A stretch of DNA of 64,000 bases, taken from positions 19,368,641-19,432,640 of the forward strand of contig OX439044.1 in NCBI GenBank assembly GCA_949317995.1. Direction: 5' to 3'. This DNA comes from Acholoe squamosa (Eukaryota > Annelida > Polychaeta > Phyllodocida > Polynoidae). Below, in pieces: positions 55,701-60,507 of this stretch. The translations under genes were made by a program, and so were the position numbers. The notes under the pieces are model-generated. The model saw only the letters and a list, made by a program, of their open reading frames with translations, was not told the DNA's origin and did not search any database. Numbering within the stretch: position 1 is the first letter of the stretch; each line of letters opens with the position of its first letter.

Positions 55701-58372
55701 CACGTGGAAATAATCCATAGAATCTAGCTAATAAGTGAGAGAGTAACAGATGTCTAACTCCATTTCGACAGCTAATGTAATATTCATGGCGAAAAGAAAT
55801 GACACACTTCACAGATGAATGTGTCGTTCCATATGCATATGTACATCAGACACGCTGAGGGGATGGGTAAAAATGAGATATAGATTCTTTTGTGTGGGAT
55901 AAGGATGTCCAATCTAGCGCACAATGCGCCTGACATGTGGGGTGCGCCTTTTACCAGTATAATTGCATATTGCGTACTTTGTATAAGCTATGGCAGGATG
56001 ACTGTAATGGTATGGATATTCTTTTGAATTAAGCTATGGATATCTCCTTTGAAATTTCAGCCCATTGTGAGTATTGGGATGCCACAAAATTAGCCCAATC
56101 CCTTTGATGATGAGGCAATGTCATATACATGTACTACAACAATATCACAATATTTACACTTCGGGTAGTGGTAGTTTATACAATCGTCATGACAAGACCT
56201 CACACTCAGGTTTCCCTGACATCCTCCTCTCACTCACTTCACCACAATGACGTCATTCAGCGTCTGTCTGGCGTCCCATCCATGACCTTTGAGGTCACGT
56301 GTCCTCTTCATATACTTTTAGAATAAAATGGAGAGGCACATTTGTTGGCAACATGATCTATAGGGAGAGGTTGACAAGGCCTGCAGCTACTGGTTTACTT
56401 TTCCTTACCCATGGCCCAGACTAATGATACCCCATTTACTTTTATCATACATGTGTGCCCATTCCTCATTTCAAATGATTCTATACGTAGTATACGTAAT
56501 AGAAAACCTCCATGGAGCTGGAGGAATTGCCACGATGCCTCAGAGGTTTTGTGGCAAATCCTCCAGCTCCAAGGAGGTTTTCTTACTTATACTCCATCCA
56601 CAGAAGGTAATATAACAGTAAAACCATGAATATAAGCATATTTTGACATAAACTGTAGAGGCTTAGAAGAGGATTTGAATCTTTTACACTGGCTGTGATA
56701 CAAAGCTATGATAAATATATGGTCTTCCAGGCTGCAGCCACCAGCAATCTCAATAGTATAGTGCTTAGTATAATTGACTTTGAATCATAGAATGTGGGTT
56801 CAAGACTGCATGGGGAAAACGTTTTTAACATACACATACAAGGTAAAAGGGGTCTCTGTAAAAGGCCTCCCTGAAGCCCCTTTTATCCTGTTGGCATTCA
56901 GGGGATATTCATTATCATACATTATTTTTAGAATTTGTTGCAAAAATGACAGTGGCCAACTGAGAATGAAAATAAAATCACACCAGGGGTTTGAACCTGT
57001 GTGGTCTAGAGTTCTAGTCCCAGGCCTTAACCACTGCACTGCAAACTTTCTAATTGAAAGTAGTAGCATAGTAGTAGTATATCACCATTCAGTGGATGTT
57101 CTAGCAACCACAGTATCAGCTGAGGACTCATGGTGTAATGGTTAGCACATGAGACTCCCAGCACTGTCTGGTGCATGGGTACGAATCCCATATGCGACAG
57201 TGTTTTCTCAAGAATTTCATCTGCTCTTCAAAAATGGCCTAATTCATAAAACCTCCTGCTACAATTGGACTGTTTCACAAAACCTCCTCCCAGACCTGAC
57301 CCAATTTACAAAACCTCCTGCCAGAATTGACATAATTCATAAAACCTCCTGCCAACTGTAGAATGTGGAAATAAACCTACAGTAGGAACAATGGGATACA
57401 GAGCCAGGTGGAGTATAACGTCAGTTAACCTTGAGGCATTTGGATACCTTGAGACGCCCACCTCACACAGAACTCTAAAATTTCTTTGGTGATATTGAAT
57501 TCAACATTGCCCACTAGCTATTATTTTTGATTCAGCATTGATTCAACATTGATTCAGCACATTTGGATGGGATTGACGTCTCAGTGTATATGGACATCCA
57601 GAGTTAACCTACCCTATGCATAAAATGCTTGATTTGCTTTGCAAAACCCCTTTAACCGTAATAGATTCCATGGATTGAGTAAACTATATCCTAACTTAGT
57701 CTTCATTATCATTTCAGAAGAGGGAAGCAGCCGGAGGAGCAGGACAACATGGACAACATTTATGCAGAAATCCGAGAGCCACCTTCATCGCTACCACAGC
57801 CTCCTAACCCAGCGATGGCAAATCTCTACTTAGACAACCCTAGTCCACACCCCAGCCCCAAGGGCAGTCCTGTACCAAAGCCGCGATCTAAGCCAATGCC
57901 TCTACCCAAACCAGACAACCTAAAACCAGGCTTAGAGATGTCTACCTTCAAAAACCACAACCCTAAAAGACTCAGTATGGCACCACCCAGTGTACCCCCG
58001 CCTGACCAGCCACCTCCAGACCAGCCAAGATGCAATGGGTCTACATCTAGTGACCCTACAACGGGCCCCTATGCTGTATCCTACATAGCATGTACTCCCA
58101 AGCTGGAGGATAAGAGCTGTACATTAGACTCTTTAGCAGCATTGCCGATAGCACCAAAACCTCCTATTACCAATGGGGAACTCTCCTCTCCGGACACAGA
58201 TGAGGAGAGAAGTCGGTATGTGCTACCAAAAGATGATGCGTCTAATAAGCCACTACTAAGGGACACAGCGGCGCATGGGCACAAGGGGAAGGGACGCAAA
58301 GGTAAAGGTCGGGAATCAGCGTCCTTAATGTTAGAGGAAAATGACCTTTATTCTGATGCCGATATGAACTGA
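6674..58372 (+). CDS. two-CTLD type I transmembrane receptor (C-type lectin-like), eight-exon gene model
   Basis: This is the join of eight exons listed separately, 1788 coding bases, 595 residues. All introns have GT-AG ends; introns 1-6 are phase 1 and intron 7 is phase 2. Predicted layout: signal peptide (1 to about 33), CTLD1 (about 44-157), CTLD2 (about 174-269), Pro/Thr-rich stalk (272-349), transmembrane helix (about 351-375), cytoplasmic tail (376-595). CTLDs are protein folds that bind sugars or proteins outside the cell. Both here lack the EPN/QPD and WND calcium-sugar motifs, so a protein or calcium-independent ligand is more likely (inference). The tail has a membrane-proximal YAEI, five more tyrosines and proline-rich stretches, suggesting signalling through SH2/SH3 adaptors or endocytosis. 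No ortholog name is recognised. Extra or alternative exons cannot be excluded, most of all in the 35.5-kb intron 1 and 6.2-kb intron 7. Confidence 0.85.
7567..7611. repeat. short hairpin (18-bp arms, 9-nt loop)
   Basis: AATCTATAGCATTCACCT at 7567-7584 pairs with 7594-7611 with one wobble position. It lies 40 bp before the larger foldback at 7649. Confidence 0.6.
7649..7878. mobile_element. foldback element (about 95-bp imperfect arms)
   Basis: The left arm, from ACATGGGCAGGTCCAAGCAG through the TTTAGACTCTGGAATCCACA segment, is repeated inverted on the right, ending CTGCTTGGACCTGCCCACGT. The arms show several mismatches and one insertion of about 10 bp in the right arm. The short centre includes GGGAATTTGGTGCCAGACC. 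No coding frame; a non-autonomous foldback transposon is likely. Target duplication is not clear. Confidence 0.6.
10761..10916. mobile_element. small MITE-like element with 15-bp terminal inverted repeats
   Basis: GGGCGTGGAAAGCAG at 10761-10775 is matched inverted by CTGCTTCCCACGCCC at 10902-10916 with one mismatch. The inside holds a G/C palindrome around GGACATGTCC. Flanks show no clear target duplication, so the superfamily is open. Confidence 0.5.
12915..13074. mobile_element. hAT-like MITE
   Basis: The ends are CAGGGTCGGATCCAGGATTT on the left and, inverted, CAGTGGCGGATTTAGAGG on the right. CAGTGGCGGATcCAG-type ends are common in hAT-derived MITEs of animals (family knowledge). About 160 bp, with G and C runs inside. 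An 8-bp target duplication is not clean in the flanks. Confidence 0.55.
14696..14953. mobile_element. foldback element with about 105-bp arms
   Basis: The sequence from CACTGAGAAAATAAAGTTAC to a GATACTCAGGC near 14803 is repeated inverted from GCCTGAGTATC near 14841 to GTAACTTTATTTTGTCAGTG. Arms match over roughly 105 bp with few differences, around a short spacer (ACAAGGACCATCC). Repeated GAGTCTAGATC / GAGTATCA blocks lie inside the arms. A non-autonomous DNA element; superfamily not determined. Confidence 0.7.
22257..22920. mobile_element. nested TA-target MITE rich in TAGTCA motifs
   Basis: The ends CACTGATAA...TTATCAGTG are inverted, with TA at 22255-22256 and 22921-22922. The site is readable: intact minisatellite units next to it read CAGACTAGCTCTAG, while here the sequence is CAGAC-TA-[element]-TA-GCTCTAG, so a single TA was duplicated on insertion. 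Next to both ends is the palindromic TAGTCAGTAGTGACTA-type motif, and TAGTCA/TGACTA recurs many times through the 664 bp. No coding frame. Confidence 0.75.
22921..23112. repeat. minisatellite, 59-bp unit, about 3 copies
   Basis: Units begin TAGCTCTAGGGGCGGGTGAC at 22921, 22980 and 23039, with a partial one at 23099. Part of another unit (CCCACCTCTCCTGCTGCTCAGAC) lies just left of the nested element, near 22232. Confidence 0.85.
24870..24931. repeat. (TA)n microsatellite
   Basis: About 31 uninterrupted TA dinucleotides. Confidence 0.95.
25219..25442. repeat. CTCTCTAC-type microsatellite
   Basis: Tandem CTCTCTACCT / TCTCTCTACC units of slightly varying length. Frames read through it only because the repeat lacks stops; they encode Leu/Ser/Thr/Tyr repeats and are not genes. 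Confidence 0.95.
28450..28473. repeat. perfect 24-bp palindrome
   Basis: AGACTGACCATA followed by its exact inverse complement with no spacer. Could form a cruciform; no linked feature seen. Confidence 0.85.
29743..30593 (-). repeat. 3' LTR of the intronic Gypsy element
   Basis: On the + strand it begins TGTTAAAGGG and ends ACCTAATATTACA, so in element orientation it starts TGTAATATTAGG and ends CCCTTTAACA, the expected TG..CA. Compared with the other LTR it has an extra TTTG near 29765 and about 15 extra bases near 30110. Confidence 0.85.
30594..32798 (-). other. long non-coding 3' internal region of the Gypsy element
   Basis: About 2.2 kb lies between the pol stop and the 3' LTR. The longest frames on either strand are under 100 codons and resemble nothing known, so there is no env or other extra gene. 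No strong polypurine tract is visible just before the LTR (only CGAGG). It may be an untranslated region or a degraded extra frame. Confidence 0.6.
32799..37556 (-). CDS. pol: Gypsy pol polyprotein (protease, reverse transcriptase, RNase H, integrase)
   Basis: 1585 codons from the first Met; the frame is already open upstream as far as the gag stop. Order: Cys-rich N-part (about 82-98); aspartic protease with ALVDTGA (174-180) and VVLGRDF; reverse transcriptase with CDYRNLNQ (501-508), LDLMMAFHQI (538-547) and YIDD (601-604); RNase H with TTDAS (D750), DRELAG (E792), RTDHAPL (D817) and VPDSLSR (D861); integrase with the HHCC finger (about 1072-1112) and catalytic D1142, D1202, E1238 (35 residues between the last two); GPY/F module FHGPYLLVRYH (1378-1388). 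The last part (about 1522-1568) has KYLVHFKDGDIIWLPIEHL, resembling a chromodomain. Cleaved products would copy and integrate the element. No disabling change is visible. The stop is TAG at 32801-32799. Confidence 0.95.
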   Translation of the reverse strand: MGKVTRSGTSVSVVSDKDNHCVNNEGRKLKNPLCDDNRLSEIQDPTVSEVDVAQRYSFFYKKDPLTGKVYYRDDEHPETDNCCANCLNDGDLCCSRECAMGNVPYEDPKGRQGRSLEVPTDASGSQFHHTRLKIASICERQSKVHQKGKAYMASHLLTEDNCVQVCIGQTCARALVDTGADRCCVSLDYYNRVKQANNEIVEYPSRVFVTFAGGQVVDAHCDMRGIITIEDSTYDVLFHVIPGLRLDVVLGRDFLKQYGMNIMYSARDTPPDDKQCVVRSNSILTIPAHTEMLCSLPVDSALKEGMFFNYVGFKVTKQPEVWTARCCERVHKGTVPVRFVNFSDHEVEIGQGTALGTLRQLTGDECVHISSVGIFDPQVEDKEKTEPTPTFTPKVNYSKSKLTEEQRARMDALLRDNCGAFVGPDGKVGCTDWIEHEIEVIPDAKPVQQMPFRVSPKMRENLKKAVDEQVRLGIVEPSYDGSWASPAFLVAKSSGGQRLVCDYRNLNQVTVPQYLAIPRIDDALDAVGQIQPNYISALDLMMAFHQIPISEKSRDYTGFLTPFGKFRYKRLSMGLRNAARSCQMVVDLVLQGLQFKNCICYIDDILVFSNTFEQHLEDLGEVLRRIQSSGLRLKPAKCIIAAPEVPFLGHILNKEGIRPNPAKVQAIRDIKPPRNQTQVRRFLGMTGFYRKFIPNYATRARCLYELTKKKREWNWGTEQMEAFEDLKEALTSDCLLMYPNFNKEFIVTTDASDYGIGGTLSQYDEEKNLRPIAYTAKLLSPAQRNYSTLDRELAGIVYACLHWRVYLEGKKFLIRTDHAPLQYILNPRSKLSPRQIRWAADLRQFQYTVEHVKGKENVVPDSLSRLEGKPYERDGIEEMMESFPALCSISINEVQTSKPPSTHRIPKRERRLNRLAKKQSGKKSVHFSTHVEVKYYTRSQEEQEYYSPDPVELAAIGAEPITRREAKRRKYTSQVRKQSREHFPLLGISREEMSEEQEGDDFCAGVIDYLNNGRLPHAAKQARALILREAHYTIVDRILYFMDVSMGPKAEVTALIVVPQGEMRLRVLQAHHDDPLGGHLGVNKMLGAMRSRYFWPKMSLDVTDYCASCEDCAQTKRMTRPIKPPLIIRDPSPRPFDTWNLDALERLPITLSMNEHIIVLVDYYSRFVICFAIPNLQAPTVSRAIYNKVICRFGTPRRLVMDNGKSFASKVFESVCATYNIQQQFNSVLHPQASGLVERTNRSILGVIRNYVSENQKDWDKHLEAVEFSLNSTPAYATGHTAFMLCHGIEPLFPTENQLKIDAKEAKSVNEHLADILQSQEKAAECAGRHMRHVQEQMKKRYDRGAYDPRMKEGNICWLYWPRIKDPKTKLKLARVFHGPYLLVRYHTETTVFLKHAKTGKFMNRPVTIMRLKKGLSRKEVEKRWLGVMEEEQNMQDPEELDESDLPNESFTLDDTKEKQQEAVPMKDLDGDVHEEDGQTGDEQLALIDTIPIDVQQSVKIPVSHRIVPKAAKTIPTDGSPTYHEIKSVTDVCKPRGEDMKYLVHFKDGDIIWLPIEHLDTMAQSKFVTSDLTSKIRDVPRLRSR
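37601..39004 (-). CDS. gag: Gypsy gag (capsid and nucleocapsid)
   Basis: The first true ATG is at 39004 (MATARQL); the frame is open further up into the primer-binding site, where only a TTG is found. About 467 residues. The middle part has the retrotransposon Gag pattern (DPALWVKSFERYI, FLEGPAEDWYHT, FIIKATRAYRRLGLSDAKML). A predicted coiled-coil stretch (LSKLELELQTLRNQYAAQQAQ) precedes one CCHC zinc knuckle, CYNCQKYGHMARGC (C-x2-C-x4-H-x4-C, about 37943-37984). The C-terminus is Gly/Arg/Asn-rich, typical of RNA binding. It ends at TAG (37603-37601) directly after the slippery heptamer, so most product would be Gag and a minority Gag-Pol. Confidence 0.93.
   Translation of the reverse strand: MATARQLRDTLETKFQELYNCFAQLLEEKTQTMQANQTQEGQRTLDTFTERLNAALQNVGVGQNNGVQQVVIQDEDVRGRSIRARPPPNFRDSKLSDPALWVKSFERYIELQGPHRDADKTTRQVFPSFLEGPAEDWYHTDQIEGLSTWGEVKTAFTDRFAKLTPKDYDKLSKLVMDPSQTIEDFIIKATRAYRRLGLSDAKMLHSFLMAVTGPYQSKIRDGNPTCFKDAIKICREADEDFAIYKSQMDHSQNQQVLAIMQKTMDVSKTHNTSLSKLELELQTLRNQYAAQQAQMAALKTQQVSVSAVEAVSEPVSEVDKLRQELASFKESFNVAAMDIQCYNCQKYGHMARGCPAPKRNNGGQGQGQGHGRSRGRGRGRGGCHHNQRNNNGGYNYNSGYNNSSGPSGGNHHSSSESNNSGSKDNSFGAVADRLARLEEMLKKSTRQRSKSPSHYRNSNQGSKSQGN
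37604..37610 (-). promoter_or_regulatory. -1 ribosomal frameshift heptamer GGGAAAC
   Basis: In the gag frame the sequence reads CAG GGA AAC TAG, so G GGA AAC fits X_XXY_YYZ right at the gag stop. Slipping back one base gives GGG AAA CTA, which is the open pol frame. About 6 bases downstream a C-rich run can pair with GGGGGAAGG across a roughly 14-nt loop (one mismatch), a plausible stimulatory stem. Confidence 0.75.
39022..39039 (-). promoter_or_regulatory. primer-binding site of the Gypsy element
   Basis: Two bases inside the 5' LTR, in element orientation, lies TGGCTGGTGGAGAAGTCG. The TGG start matches the CCA end of a tRNA. The primer tRNA is not identified. Confidence 0.55.
39042..39868 (-). 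repeat. 5' LTR of the intronic Gypsy element
   Basis: Matches the 3' LTR, but its outer end stops at ACCTAATA, lacking the last five bases (TTACA on + strand) that give the TG start in the other LTR. It is directly followed by AATG. It should hold the element promoter. Confidence 0.85.
42315..42581 (+). CDS. receptor exon 2: first half of CTLD1
   Basis: The acceptor is a T-run ending TTTTTTTCAG; the donor is TATG/GTGAGC. 267 bp, phase 1 at both ends. Encodes residues 31-119: a short Ala/Ser linker, CSGGRCY (C44, C49), then the CTLD helix pattern WEQARALC (W59, C66), the WIG core motif (W100-G102) and the W-x-W-x-DG motif (W110, W112, D114, G115). GC content is clearly higher than in the flanking introns. 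Reading past the donor soon leaves the family pattern, which supports the exon end. Confidence 0.9.
42582..43017 (+). other. receptor intron 2
   Basis: GTGAGC...TTTTCAG, 436 bp, phase 1. Contains a C-rich stretch near 42730-42752; nothing else seen. Confidence 0.8.
43018..43143 (+). CDS. receptor exon 3: second half of CTLD1
   Basis: Acceptor GGTCTTTTCAG, donor GATG/GTAGGT; 126 bp, phase 1 at both ends. Encodes residues 120-161. C133 and C149 fit the inner CTLD disulfide; C157, in KYLCS, fits the partner of C66. Where sugar-binding CTLDs have EPN or QPD there is DDPS (128-130), and there is no WND before C149 (RIAAATC), so calcium-dependent sugar binding is unlikely (inference from family knowledge). 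Confidence 0.9.
43213..43279. repeat. perfect 19-bp inverted repeat (hairpin)
   Basis: CATGATGCATGAATGCAGC at 43213-43231 pairs exactly with 43261-43279 around a 29-nt loop, 70 bp downstream of exon 3. Confidence 0.85.
43980..44197 (+). promoter_or_regulatory. cluster of seven TGACCT motifs
   Basis: TGACCT occurs at 43980, 44002, 44016, 44039, 44153, 44169 and 44192, all in one orientation. It is the complement of AGGTCA, the nuclear-receptor half site. Two CRE-like TGACGT/ACGTCA sites lie just upstream (about 43915-43972). Could be an intronic enhancer or a decayed tandem repeat; function unproven. Confidence 0.3.
44994..45032. repeat. perfect 18-bp hairpin with 3-nt loop
   Basis: ATATAGACAACAGGCTGT, then ATG, then the exact inverse complement. 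It ends about 207 bp before exon 4. Confidence 0.9.
45240..45434 (+). CDS. receptor exon 4: first half of CTLD2
   Basis: Acceptor TTCTTTTATTCCCATAG, donor CTAG/GTGAGT; 195 bp, phase 1 at both ends. Encodes residues 162-226. W174 and C181 (NHDCAARQ) take the place of the W..A...C helix pattern; YWVGL (212-216) is the WIGL core motif; W221-x-W223-x-D225 is the W-x-W-x-D motif. An extra Cys (C217) follows WVGL. The exon ends at the same place in the fold as exon 2 does in CTLD1. Confidence 0.9.
45435..47270 (+). other. receptor intron 4
   Basis: GTGAGT...TTTCTAACAG, 1836 bp, phase 1. Includes a small MITE (45897-46028); otherwise nothing recognised. Confidence 0.8.
45897..46028. mobile_element. 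small MITE, copy A (AGATGCCACT ends)
   Basis: AGATGCCACT on the left and its inverse AGTGGCATCT on the right, about 132 bp. A related copy (48732-48866) with the same ends and a similar AAACNAGGAAAAGT right part lies in intron 6. CAGAGATG ends hint at hAT, not certain. Confidence 0.5.
47271..47405 (+). CDS. receptor exon 5: second half of CTLD2
   Basis: Acceptor CATTTTCTAACAG, donor ATAC/GTAAGT; 135 bp, phase 1 at both ends. Encodes residues 227-271. C247 and C261 (WFNEDC) fit the inner CTLD disulfide; FLCE (C269) fits the partner of C181. C242 could pair with the extra C217. The EPN/QPD position reads QTPY and WND is replaced by WFNED, so the sugar-binding calcium site is not kept. Confidence 0.9.
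47406..48384 (+). other. receptor intron 5
   Basis: GTAAGT...TTAATTTCAG, 979 bp, phase 1. Nothing recognised inside. Confidence 0.8.
48385..48618 (+). CDS. receptor exon 6: Pro/Thr-rich stalk
   Basis: Acceptor CTTTTTAATTTCAG, donor CATA/GTGAGT; 234 bp, phase 1 at both ends. Encodes residues 272-349, nearly all Pro, Thr, Ser and Val in its first half, then an acidic, His-containing end (QDENDDEHSH). This is mucin-like in make-up and could carry O-linked sugars and hold the CTLDs away from the membrane (inference). The exon is longer in C than its surroundings and lies directly before the transmembrane exon. Confidence 0.85.
48732..48866. mobile_element. small MITE, copy B (AGATNCCACT ends)
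   Basis: Left end AGATACCACTTACTG, right end inverted AGATGCTACTTTTCC. Related to 45897-46028. Confidence 0.45.
49345..49408. repeat. (TA)n microsatellite, left of MITE
   Basis: About 32 TA units, adjoining the MITE at 49409. Confidence 0.95.
49409..49698. mobile_element. TA-target MITE, copy 1 (GCGTATAAGGCGC family)
   Basis: Left end CGTAATCTCCCGCGTATAAG, right end inverted with the same start; inside are further CGTATAAGGCGCA copies. Flanked on both sides by (TA)n, which fits insertion at TA by a Tc1/mariner-group transposase. Second copy at 60508-60750. Confidence 0.75.
49701..49752. repeat. (TA)n microsatellite, right of MITE
   Basis: About 26 TA units. Confidence 0.95.
51384..51468 (+). 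CDS. receptor exon 7: transmembrane helix
   Basis: Acceptor CTTGTAG, donor AAACG/GTAAGT; 85 bp, entering in phase 1 and leaving in phase 2. Encodes residues 350-377: about 25 hydrophobic residues (VLIGVIVGLGVVITALIVLL then VLLVL) followed by RKR, the usual basic stop-transfer signal, placing the C-terminus in the cytoplasm. No charged residue lies inside the helix, so pairing with an ITAM adaptor through a membrane charge is not indicated. Confidence 0.9.
51966..52221. mobile_element. PIF/Harbinger-like MITE, copy 2 (TAA target duplication)
   Basis: The left end is identical to that of the 1289-1586 element; the right end (GTTGATAAATAA...) has decayed. TAA flanks both sides (51963-51965 and 52222-52224). 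The inner C/G-rich blocks are shared. Confidence 0.7.
55192..55643. mobile_element. GC-rich inverted-end element with repeated ACCGCCC motifs
   Basis: CCCGGGGG...GCACT on the left is mirrored by AGTGCCCCCCCCCGGGGG on the right. Inside, ACCGCCC recurs many times, three times as GGAATCCACCGCC or a close variant near the right side. No coding frame; target duplication not clear. Confidence 0.45.
56502..56582. ncRNA. intronic hairpin of pre-miRNA size (candidate only)
   Basis: Two 32-nt arms (56502-56533 and 56551-56582) pair with only two mismatches around a 17-nt loop, 81 nt in all. Size and pairing resemble a pre-miRNA, but a small foldback repeat is equally possible: the arm end AAAACCTCC also occurs in the tandem repeat at 57238. 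Confidence 0.25.
56752..57200. repeat. tRNA-like / SINE-like segments
   Basis: Three stretches look like tRNA promoter boxes: about 56760-56812 (+, GGTTCAAGACT), about 56983-57042 (-, TGGTTAAGGC and GGTTCAAACCC) and about 57128-57195 (+, GTGTAATGGTTAGCAC and GGTACGAATCC with a perfect T stem). None folds into a full tRNA because the acceptor or anticodon stems fail. tRNA-derived SINE fragments or pseudogenes are likely. Confidence 0.35.
57238..57356. repeat. 31-bp tandem repeat, four copies
   Basis: AAAACCTCCT recurs at 57248, 57279, 57310 and 57341, exactly 31 bp apart, within units like AATTCATAAAACCTCCTGCC. Confidence 0.85.
57718..58372 (+). CDS. receptor exon 8: cytoplasmic tail and stop
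   Basis: Acceptor CATTATCATTTCAG, entering in phase 2; stop TGA at 58370-58372. Encodes residues 378-595. First comes a basic stop-transfer (RRGKQ), then an acidic stretch and NIYAEI (Y393), a single YxxI motif like a hemITAM, an ITIM-like site or a YxxPhi endocytosis signal. Further tyrosines are Y415 (LYLDN), Y496, Y500, Y545 (YVLP, a YxxP type site) and Y589 (DLYSDAD). Between 404 and 482 the tail is proline-rich (PVPKPRSKPMPLPKP and two PPPDQP units), suited to SH3 domains. Near the end is a Gly/Lys/Arg run (KGKGRKGKGR). The exon is clearly richer in C than its flanks. No known domain. Partner assignments are inference. Confidence 0.88.
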
Positions 58373-59173
58373 TAACCCAGACAAGCCTCAAAAACTACGT
58401 CATGAAAGTATGTCATGTAGATAGGGCAGACGGCATTTACGTCTTGAGAATATGTCAGACGGCATTTAGGGTACATGTATAAGACTGGTACCTTCCGTGC
58501 TGGTTTCTTGGAGTCCACTAATAATGTTTTATATTAGGGGCTATGCACATGACGTCATCAATTCCGACATTTTTCAACACCCCCTACCTCCTCCAGTCGT
58601 CATTTGTCATCAATTTCAGTGCACCCTCTGAATATCATGTCATTCATCTCTGGAACGCCTTCCCCAAAAGGCATTTTGAATTCAAGTCAGCATATTACCT
58701 GGTATATAGCATTAAATGGTCCATAGCTTTTGTTGGTGCAAACCCAGTTTTCACAAGAATTTCCTTCTGATACCCCATTCTCCAGCTGATAGGAAGGTAC
58801 CTGTACTTGGAAGAAAACATTTATACCAACATAGCAATGTATAATCGTGTTGAAAAGAGTGAATCACAATGAAACTTCAAATGATCTTTATATAGTTTGC
58901 CCAGAATGACCTATAACCTTATTTTGGAAAAGGCAACATAAATTATAATTATTCCACAGATGGCATGCGTGATCCAGTAGTCCTATTGCTGAAAAGGTTA
59001 GTGACTACCCCTAGTCTCTATCACGGCAGTGGTTTATTTCATTAATACCCACTTTCTGAGGCTCATGATCACCTTATGTCATTAATTTAGAATATAAAGA
59101 GGCCCTGGTGGGGGAAGGCAACGCGCCAAAGCCAGGTGGGGCACATTCAATTGTTGTATGTTCACTTTTGTCT

Positions 59174-59179
59174 AATAAA
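59174..59179 (+). terminator. candidate polyadenylation signal of the receptor gene
   Basis: AATAAA, about 800 bp after the stop codon, the first such hexamer I noticed downstream. Usage is unproven. Confidence 0.35.
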
Positions 59180-60507
59180 ACACCTTTTTTAAATCACCAG
59201 CCTCACACAAGGAATTGAGCTTTTGCTACGTAAGGTTGTCACTCAGTTCAGACATGAAACGAGATTTTCTTTAGTCTGGGATATACATAGACGCAATCTT
59301 AGGAAAACATTGACGTTTCTGCGCCCCTACACAGGTAGAATTTTATCGGTAATATCCAATGGACTATAATTCTATACCCAGCTCATCTTTATGGAGATGC
59401 ATTATAAAAGTTCACATAAGGAACTAAGGGGTTATCTATCCGGGTAGGGAATAAGAAATGTTTAGCTACCTATGCTAGTTCCCCATTGCTGTGGCTCTGG
59501 ACCAGTGTGCATTTCTCCAGGGGGGAAAAGCAACAAATTTTGCCCAATTTGCCTAGAAGTGAAGTTTGCTTAATCTAATTTGGAATATTTGAAAAGACAT
59601 GGAAATTGATCGAGGGTATTTAAAGACCATAGCAGTTCAACACTAACGATCTCTGGTTGAAAAGGTGTCATCAATCCTCAGACACCACCCCTGGTAATTT
59701 TCTGGTCTATCATTAAAGTCTGAACACCGTTTGATGACGTGATTTGTGCATAGCACCTTAAGGTGGTATTCTGAAGTGTTATGGCCTACACAACCAAAAG
59801 GTCAATGCAATTACAGCACCGAGTATGTTACAATGTATACCCCTTCTTCATATTTTGTTTGGTAGTTACATATTTTAAGACATTACATGACTCAAAAAAC
59901 TCATATTTGTGAAAGAACAGAGACTGAATAATGGGGAGTTCCCTATTTGAGAGAACCAAAGGTTGTGAAGGATTAATAAGCCTGTTTTAGTCGATATTCA
60001 TTATGTCATACATTGACAATAACATGTGAGACCTATTCACAGAGAGGCGACAGTAGACATATACTACCTACAAATACACTGAGCTGCTCAACAAAGACGC
60101 TAGAGTATATGGATTTACAAAACTGGTCATATCACATTGTAAGGACCTACCCCATATATAACTTAAGTTCTTTGTGTGAAAGCGGAGGGCTTTCTGACGA
60201 CCTCACCTGCCCAAATAGTTGTTCTAGTTATAAGTGAGCATCAAGTGTGAGCAGCTCTCAAGTGTCCTAGATGTCTACCTTTAAGGTTTATATAGATACA
60301 CGAGCCTTATGATTGATAGAGAGCATTGGCGGAAGTCTTATATGTTATATCTCTCAGTTACATGCAACGGATACATGCTGAATGTGATTCCACATACTCT
60401 CACTCAAAAATTCTTAAATCGCACAAAACTCACATATTATGCACGCCTATCCTATAGCTCGTTATGACACCATTTCTAACCATGTTAATGTTGTTTCATA
60501 TGTATTA

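Larger units (their letters stand above)
51469..57717 (+). other. receptor intron 7
   Basis: GTAAGT...TTTCAG, 6249 bp, phase 2. Contains a Harbinger-like MITE (51966-52221), a GC-rich inverted element (55192-55643), a pre-miRNA-sized hairpin (56502-56582), tRNA-like segments (56750-57200) and a 31-bp tandem repeat (57238-57356). Frames at 52519-53016 (minus) and 53704-54021 (plus) have no family resemblance. Confidence 0.75.

Noticed and set aside
57128..57195. Possible functional tRNA gene
   Set aside because: The D and T stems are good, but the acceptor and anticodon stems do not pair.
57749..58372. Stand-alone 207-residue gene starting at Met 57749
   Set aside because: The frame is open upstream to a good acceptor (57717) and joins the transmembrane exon in phase; the Met is internal.
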